DNA of 37,500 bases from Zygnema cylindricum (lineage: Eukaryota; Streptophyta; Zygnematophyceae; Zygnematales; Zygnemataceae): assembly GCA_037447655.1 (NCBI GenBank), contig JBBHKE010003275.1:15001-52500 (forward strand), read 5' to 3'. Under the pieces are notes generated by a model. It did no database searches and had not been told where the DNA came from. It saw only the letters and a program-made list of their open reading frames with translations. Below, in pieces: positions 31,418 through 37,500 of this stretch (positions within the stretch are counted from its first letter, which is position 1; each line of letters starts with the position of its first letter). The position numbers were made by a program, and so were the translations under genes.

Positions 31418-32807
31418 ATGTGTAGTTGGGACTGCCTTGCTGTTCTGGCAGCCATATTTCTCCCTCCTCTTGGAGTGTTCATGAAGAAGGCGTGTGCATG
31501 TGAATTCTGGGTATGTTGCGGATACTTGGTGTCTATGTGAAGATGAAATGAGCCAAAGATAACAATAAGATAATAAGATAATTTTAGCTGGCAATCAGTT
31601 GTACACAAGCAGAATATCGAAGCTCGTGGAAAGATATTAACTTTCTGGTCCTTAAATTCTCTATCTATAGTGGCTGGATAATGTGTTATAACCAGTGTAT
31701 CTTGCTTGCAAATATAACTTATTCAAAAAAATAATTATACCGAATGCTAAAGAGCTTGCTTGTAGCTCATGGTAGGTATTGACGATAGCTTGATGTTGTT
31801 GAAGCGCTTATGCTTCTGCAAACTAGCAATGTTAATCCGACATTGCTCTTCACATAAAGTACAGTAAGCTACCAAAATTCAGAGTGCTTGAATCATAATG
31901 CTCTTTTTGCTCATTTTGTCGGTGGAAAGGCTGAATGCTGCCTTGTTGATGCGTCTGTTGGACCGAGATCTGGTGGCTGAAATCGACCTGCTTTGCATTG
32001 CTGCTGATGCTGAACACTGCTGGGGCTTCACATTCTTGGCAATGCAAAATTGAAGGACGTAAAAAAAAAAATGGACGTGAATGTGAATTTTGTTGCTTTT
32101 GCTTTCCCAGTATCTTGCCAGTGGAGATTTAAGCGGTTTTATTCGATAAGTTTCTCATTCTGAATTTCATTTGACGGTCATCGCAACAACGATGAACCTC
32201 AATTGTGTACGTACAAGTGTATGCCATACAGGATACCGTATGCGGCAAATTCTGTTATAAAGGGACTGTGGTGATAATTAACCATTTTTGTATTGTCTTC
32301 ACAGATATGTATACTTCTCACGATTCTGGGAATTATACCAGGCTCGATATACGCCATTTATGTTGTCGTTAAAAAGTGAGTTGTCATGTATCCATAAATG
32401 AAAATTCTAATTGTTTCCATCAGTGATAATTCTTCTGGAAGCCGGTTAGTTTGCTTGTTTTAACTTTCGGATTGTGTTCATAATGATTTGTCCCTTAACA
32501 GACACTGGCCTGTTTGTGTCTTTCTAATTTTTGGCCAGAATGTTAGCGAAATCAACGGTTTATCGAACATCCAGTGATTGATAAATGCCCTCGAGATGTT
32601 AATATGCAGATTTCATTAAAATTGTGAATGAGTACACTACAAATATACTTTCTTTTATCACAGCTGATAGATGACTTTGTAAATACGCCTTCTGTCAAGT
32701 CAAGTATACAGAGAGTAGGTTTTTTTTCCTAATATGTATATTGTTGGTCCTGATGTTGCAGTATCCATGGCGATGAAGGCAATGTTGTGTACTATCAAAA
32801 CTCATAA
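31418..32807 (+). CDS. PMP3/RCI2 family plasma membrane proteolipid, three exons
   Basis: Exons: 31418-31510, 32305-32375, 32762-32807 (210 bases, 69 residues). Exon 1 gives MCSWDCLAVLAAIFLPPLGV then FMKKACACEFW; exon 2 gives ICILLTILGIIPGSIYAIYV then VVK; exon 3 gives IHGDEGNVVYYQNS. The family signature IFLPPLGVF and the second membrane helix LLTILG.IPG.IYAIY are unmistakable for PMP3/RCI2 (usual length 52-77). There are two membrane helices, about residues 6-22 and 31-53. Donors gtatgt and gtgagt and acceptors ttcacag and ttgcag are good, and phases agree. If intron 2 is kept, TGA at 32377-32379 ends a 55-residue form in VVVKK. Such proteins act at the plasma membrane in salt and cold tolerance and ion balance. 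No disruption seen. The start is the first ATG after the TATA box. Confidence 0.9.
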
Positions 32808-34484
32808 GCAACAAAGGTATCCAGCATTCGGCTTTTTTTATTGTAAACGTGATCTTTATGCGGCTTAAGTAAAGAGAGAGAGTGAGTCTGTTGTACAGAA
32901 AGTAGATAGCTGCCCGCTTGATAAGTTTAACTGGGAATGCAGCATAAGTTGTAGCACCATTCTTGTACATTCTTGGTAAGTATCCCGTCAGCCACTATTT
33001 CCATGTGCTTTGTTTATACCTCCTAGATTTATCTATTTTTTTATTCTTCGATGTGGAAAAACGTTTTTTTGCTCGAATGTAGAAGGCTGTGGGTATATTA
33101 GCAGATTTTTTTAGGTGTAGGATTGGATGGTCCAATCAGAATGTACGGTTTAACAATAGGCTCTGTTATCGACCGAGTCGGTTCAAATGAGAGTTAGGGC
33201 AGTCTTGGAAGAAGGTTAAGATCTTATCTGTAAACGTCCATTATATGGACTGTAAATATTTATTGTATATGCTTTTGGCAGAATGAATGCTTTATTTTGT
33301 TGTTGGAGGCTTGACACATGTTTACAAACTGATGATGTTGTTGTTTTTGGCATCCCTTATTTTTTCTCCTAAGCGAAACCTCGTGCTTAACCTACGTTTC
33401 CAAATCCTTTTACCCAAAGTGAATGGAGCTTATATACTTTGTACCACACTACATATGGATAAAAACTCTGTGTAGTGCTAAATGACCAATTTTAAGTGGA
33501 TTATCTCATGCTATATCTTAGGATTCTTAGACAGGTCGGAAGTAGTATGATAAAAGTATAGTGGCTGACTTTATTAAAAAGCACGATGGTAAACCATCTG
33601 AGTCGTTCATCTTGTTGTTGAGTCAAAGCGTTGCTAAATACCAATTCTGTTGCTTGGCGGAATGTCTTCTATTGTTTGGAAGACAAAACAACCTGTATAT
33701 AGCGTCAAAAGGTGTTCCATGATCACCTTTCCTCACATTAGTTTCCTTTGCTGTCACGAGTCTTTGGACAATTCTTAACCGGCACCCTCTCTAAGTAGTT
33801 TTTCAAGTGAACATTGCGAATGTGCTCAACGTAAGCAATCCTAATGCTATCTTTCGGAAGATTCAGCAAGACTCTCGTCCAATCCACTAACAGCTATTTT
33901 TTGTTTGTAAGTTATACGTTATATCTAGCTCCCTCTTTTGCTGTAGGACCTTTCCACTGAGGAATCGCAACTAGCATTCGGCAATACTGCCCTTTATGAG
34001 CTTGTGTTGGGATTGGGGTTGTAGTGTTGGTTTAAATGAGTTGCTGTGTTTTTCTTTTTGAGTTTGAGTGTTTTTTTTTTACGTGCCATTTTTCTGTGTT
34101 CACGTTGCTTTCTTTGTTTTAAATTGCCCTGCTTGTAGTTTTTCTGTTTTGGCCATGTCACCCCTTTTGTACCCCTGGACTCAGATGGTTTGCCATCGCG
34201 CTTTTTATCCAATCTGCTTTCACTTAATTTATTTTGGAGGCATGGCTAATCCACACGTTATAAGAACTTTAATTGACTTTCTACGAGTTGTTCTATTTAC
34301 TCTTTCTCGTCTACAAATTAGACGAATATCAACTACTGCTTTTCCAAGTTGCTTGCTCCCTTCAATTGTTAATCCCCATCAGCTAGTCAACTGCGTAACA
34401 TTTGACCTTTCGAAAGGACTACTTGATCTCCAGCATGTCATATTTGATCGTCCGGAGTGACGATTTGCTCAGATAAAAAAATGC
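32808..34484. other. PMP3 3' region and intergenic DNA
   Basis: The first 200 bases after the PMP3 stop are probably 3' UTR. A strong donor-like ttggtaagtatcc at about 32973 could begin a 3' UTR intron. Beyond it are T-rich segments and no recognisable coding. A 130-codon Phe/Cys-rich frame on the + strand at 34068-34460 has no protein character I can defend. Confidence 0.4.
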
Positions 34485-34490
34485 TTTATT
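34485..34490 (-). terminator. AATAAA poly(A) signal on the - strand
   Basis: tttatt on the + strand, in the context aatgctttattgat, gives AATAAA on the - strand, about 100 bases beyond the stop codon of the - strand exon at 34587. It supports a - strand gene ending here. Confidence 0.45.
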
Positions 34491-34586
34491 GATCTATTTC
34501 TGAGGGATGGTTCCTACTATAGTAATAAAGACAACAACACACTAGGGACGCTAGGTGTTAATAGCGTCATCATCACCTCATATGTT

Positions 34587-34715
34587 TTAGTAGACAACAC
34601 TCCGTCTGTTTAGTGGATGAGGGGCAGCTAGCATGTCAACAATCCTTCTCCCGCGCTCGTTTAATTTTGTCAGTCGAGGCACAAGAGCAAAGTCTTCATT
34701 CTCTTCTTTGACCAC
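34587..34715 (-). CDS. C-terminal exon of an unrecognised - strand gene
   Basis: The - strand reads VVKEENEDFALVPRLTKLNE, then RGRRIVDMLAAPHPLNRRSV and VY with stop TAA (42 residues). It begins after a clear acceptor, cacgtgtcactttcag, and is followed by an AATAAA signal at 34485-34490. Charged and hydrophobic residues alternate as in a real helical protein end. I do not recognise the family. The upstream exon is not located; nothing secure links it with the exons at 37057-37302, so these may be one gene or two. Reading phase at the acceptor is assumed to be zero. Confidence 0.5.
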   Translation of the reverse strand: MVKEENEDFALVPRLTKLNERGRRIVDMLAAPHPLNRRSVVY

Positions 34716-36730
34716 CTGAAAGTGACACGTGGCTCTGCAAACATGCGATGACATCCTAGCCGTCCTTGAATTGAACAACCTTCTTGAGGCACTACCTTTG
34801 GCTGAAGCACTTGGTTGACTTCGCTCTTGTTCTAGGCTAGGAGCTTGTACTTTGCCACTCTCCGTTTGACTTCTCCAAAGTCCTTCTCTTCCACTGCCTA
34901 CTCCTCAGGCAACCACACCTTTCCCCCTCAGCCAACCCTTCCTCCCTCAGCCAACCCTTCCTTTCTTTGTGTGGTCAACCTATCAATGGGCAATTTCTCC
35001 ACCGACTCCTTTGACCAAACAGTTGAGCAAACGACGACACATAAAATGGTTCGAGAGAATAATTATTACTGGAAGGAAAAAAATTACATAATTGAATGTC
35101 AAGTGTCAGATGTACTCCCACCACGACCTCAAGCTAGAAGTTATTTAAGGCCCTTTAATGGACCTGCCTTTCTTCCCGACGTGGAAAGAACTATGGGTGA
35201 CATAGTCAACCTACCATGTATTTTTGCTCGCAGCATAACATAATGGTCTTACGGCTCAACATAGTGTGGCCTCCAACAAAAAGGACTAAAGTTGAAAGAG
35301 ACCAGGTTGACAATTTCAAACCATTGGAAAAAACCAAATCACCAAACCATTATTTTCTCCATTTGGTCTGGAGATATTTGGGACCTGGGGCACGTATTGG
35401 GATGATTTATTCCGTGATTGTGCTCATTGCATTTGTGCCAGAGGACATGGGAACCCACGGCCACCTCTCCACTCGACTCTCTACCCCCAACGCGTATTTT
35501 TTATCCTTCAACAAACCCAAAGCTCGTCTATCATTTGTCGTAAGTCATGGAGCACATAATGATCATGGACTCTGACTTCCTGCAGCGTCAACCGGTACTC
35601 ATGGATGGTCTCCGTATTTGTGGTCATTGGCATAGGATTGCCCGTACTTCAGAGCTGTCGGCCCTTTTTTTCAACTAACCTTATTTAAGGTATAGATAAC
35701 TTCACTGCTACTTCAGCTTCCCAAGCCTTTCTTTTCAGGTTCGTAGTTTGTGTCTTTTAACGGTCATCAACTATTTTTCCCTTCAGTCATGCATAAACCC
35801 AGGTGGTATACCCATTGCAAGTTATACAATTAAGCCTACTTTTTCTTAGTACCACATGACTTCTTTTTTTTCATTACGTGGCGTATCTTAAATTGACCTC
35901 TTGTTGGTTAGATTTGTACGTTGTGAAGTGATCCATCATGATCCATCATCATCTTCCATCCTTCCTCATCCATCTTTCCTCATAACCATCATCATCACCA
36001 CCACCAACATCACCGTCGACATACACAACAGTGCTACTACTACCTCATTTTTGGAACTTCGTCTGATGCCATCGTTATCTGCTGTAAGTGATCAACAATC
36101 AGGATTCTGCTGTGAAATTCTCCATCATTGCTCTTGAATAGACAATAGATGTATTGCTTGACACGTGGTACCCATCATGCAATATACGCCTTTCAAACCT
36201 GAGTGGAGGTCCCGTCCACCAACCTAAGTGTGCAGCTAACCACTCTTAGACTCTATTTAACTTAGCAAGGGTACCTCTGACCTCTCATGAGGGAGTCACA
36301 TATCATTCACCAAAATCACATCAGCAGTTGAATTTGCACATGTCACCACCAACTGAGAAGCAAAAATGCATCAATCACACCCTTTCGGAGACTCCACAAC
36401 TTTTAGAGGGTCAACATGATCGTATCATATACACACATTGTGTGTTTAATTAACCTCAACGAAGCTCAAGTTATAACTTATCAATTAAAGAGCGTCCACC
36501 ACGTTCATTACCAAACCTTCCCGCTATCACAATTTCATGTTTACAGACAAAACCTCGTTGTGCATTGTTCATCGATTTGAGCAGTATATCCAAAAAAATT
36601 CAGTCAACCTTCCTTTTGTAAATCTACAGGTCTACAACCCTTACCTGCACCCTTACCAAAAAGCTCTTCACCTTTATACTCACCAATAAACACTATTTAC
36701 CAATTTAAACGGAAATCATATCACTGGCCT
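34716..36730. other. No assigned gene; short repeats
   Basis: The region contains a 19-base tandem pair (ccctcagccaacccttcct at about 34925 and again at 34944) and a low-complexity (cat)/(atc) tract at 35935-36015. Two + strand frames, 34845-35243 (132 codons) and 35216-35575 (119 codons), are open but have no motif and no splice or composition support. Part may be introns of the - strand gene. Confidence 0.4.
35935..36015. repeat. CAT/ATC-rich low-complexity tract
   Basis: Repeats of atccatcatgatccatcatcat, then ccatcatcatcaccaccacc. A degenerate trinucleotide array; no function implied. Confidence 0.6.
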
Positions 36731-36733
36731 TAG

Positions 36734-37141
36734 TGCCTCTTCCTTGCCGGCTCGTCTGGGAGCCCGGGACCTCTGGTCAAGTATCGCACAGAGGCCATAG
36801 CAGGACACCGAACAACTGAAAGGACCACAAGAGAGAAGAAAACCATTAACAAGCTAAGGTCAGAAAAGACTAAACAAGCATCTCAGGAAGAGATAATAGC
36901 TCCATACATGAAAATGACACCAGTTGACGAGTTCGAGGACACGAGTTTGAACTCCAAAGGTAGCGAGGCAAACAAACATTGCAGACAAATTACACATAAC
37001 AGGTTCATCTTTTCATGCAACATATCAACATCATCATTTGTTATGGAAGGACTTACTCCATGTCTGAAGGGTAGTCAAAGAGACTCGCGTCCGGCTTGGT
37101 GGTTTTATACGTGTCGTGTCGAAATGTCATCTGTTCAGTAA
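36734..37141 (+). other. Open + strand frame of 135 codons, strand uncertain
   Basis: After an acceptor-like cactggccttag the + strand is open to a TAA at 37139-37141. The first half reads GSSGSPGPLVKYRTEAIAGH, then charged KKTINKLRSEKTKQASQEEI and KMTPVDEFEDTSLNSK, with a donor-like aaaggtagcg at 36958. This half looks protein-like; the second half does not and overlaps the - strand exon 37057-37145. On the - strand the same region gives YLTRGPGLPDEPARKRH with a stop and an acceptor tcctttcag. Only one of these can be the coding strand and I cannot tell which. Confidence 0.3.
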
Positions 37142-37145
37142 ACTC
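37057..37145 (-). CDS. Internal exon of unrecognised - strand gene
   Basis: The - strand reads EFTEQMTFRHDTYKTTKPDA, then SLFDYPSDM, 89 bases (29 codons plus two bases). It is bounded by acceptor cctttctgtcttgcag and donor gtaagtcc, both good matches to plant consensus. I do not recognise the family. A chain of further exons downstream is frame-compatible (a 44-base piece at about 36915-36958, then the YLTRGPG... end), but rests on weak acceptors. Confidence 0.5.
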
Positions 37146-37200
37146 CTGCAAGACAGAAAGGACGACAGTGTGAAGCGCAGAGGGAAGCTCCGACTTTTGC

Positions 37201-37302
37201 CTTTTGGACTCTAGAGACATTTTCTTGCAGGATCGACAAATAGTGTCTTGGAGCCTGGTGGTCTTGACAACCAATGACGACCAACTGAATAAGCTCATGA
37301 AG
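37201..37302 (-). CDS. Possible upstream exon of the same - strand gene
   Basis: The - strand reads LHELIQLVVIGCQDHQAPRH, then YLSILQENVSRVQK, 34 codons, after acceptor ggttttcagttag. It would join exon 37057-37145 in phase zero to give ...RVQK-EFTEQ..., but the intron would be only 55 bases with a GC donor (aag|gcaaaa), unusually short for a plant. An alternative is that 37146-37358 is read straight through in another frame (...LPSALHTVVLSVLQ-EFTEQ). Confidence 0.3.
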
Positions 37303-37500
37303 CTAACTGAAAACCACCTTGCACACTGAAATGATGAAGCTACCTCACGAGAAATCATTTCTGGTTTCCAGCATCAATTTTTTGAGTCACGTGAGGCATC
37401 TCTCTCATCCCTCTCATGGGACATGACTAAGCAATACCGTTAAGTTGATCAACTTGAGTAAAATAAGCACGTAGCTTATCCTCAAAATTTACATGACATG

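Noticed and set aside
31278-31484. Upstream frame overlapping the PMP3 start
   Set aside because: It would start with TTG; there is no ATG between the TATA box and the PMP3 start codon.
34068-34460. 130-codon + strand frame
   Set aside because: It is Phe/Cys/Leu-rich from a T-rich tract, with no domain, no promoter and no splice support.
34845-35575. Two overlapping + strand frames (132 and 119 codons)
   Set aside because: They are open but lack motif and family resemblance; the first has a Pro/Ser-rich run made by a 19-base tandem repeat.

Overview
The window looks like nuclear DNA of a land plant. It has degenerate Ty1/copia and Ty3/gypsy retrotransposons with plant-type pol motifs, AT-rich repeats, and one small gene with GT-AG introns. 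The gypsy pol style and the compact PMP3 gene would fit a bryophyte or other seed-free plant, but that is an inference, not a proof. No bacterial, organellar, CRISPR, rRNA or tRNA feature was seen.

Layout. (1) 1-1283 is an AT-rich repeat (copy L) whose diverged partner (copy R) lies at 25361-27027 in the same orientation. (2) 1541-6269 is a broken + strand gag-like region of a Ty3/gypsy-type element. Its pol (end of RT, RNase H, integrase) and 3' LTR resume at 21418-24600. (3) The element is split by a - strand copia composite, copia-A (6270-21417), with LTRs of about 1.07 kb. Copia-A carries an inverted INT-RT-RNase H block (11222-13617) and an inverted piece of gag (13911-14328). (4) A second - strand element, copia-B (15281-21261), sits inside the right LTR of copia-A and has its own 0.82-0.84 kb LTRs. 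All are dead: frameshifts, stops and lost catalytic residues. (5) 24606-25145 holds a partial second gypsy LTR and a copia protease scrap. (6) 27028-28582 is AT-rich and empty. (7) 28583-30828 is a cluster of about 0.5 kb elements with shared terminal inverted repeats and no transposase: two direct copies, one inverted copy and one partial copy. Shorter relatives lie inside L and R. (8) 30840-32810 holds the one confidently intact gene, a three-exon PMP3/RCI2 proteolipid gene with a TATA box and candidate cold/stress boxes. (9) 34485-37500 shows exon-like segments, mostly on the - strand, of one or two unrecognised genes.

Two points stand out. Both copia families have a primer-binding site matching the anticodon arm of initiator tRNA-Met (half-tRNA priming), and their gag starts inside the LTR and reads through that site. 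The PMP3 gene has exons too short for simple ORF detection and two possible C-termini, depending on whether intron 2 is removed.

The retrotransposons form a readable order of events: gypsy first, copia-A into it, copia-B into the copia-A LTR. All assignments come from reading motifs by eye; no similarity search was run.
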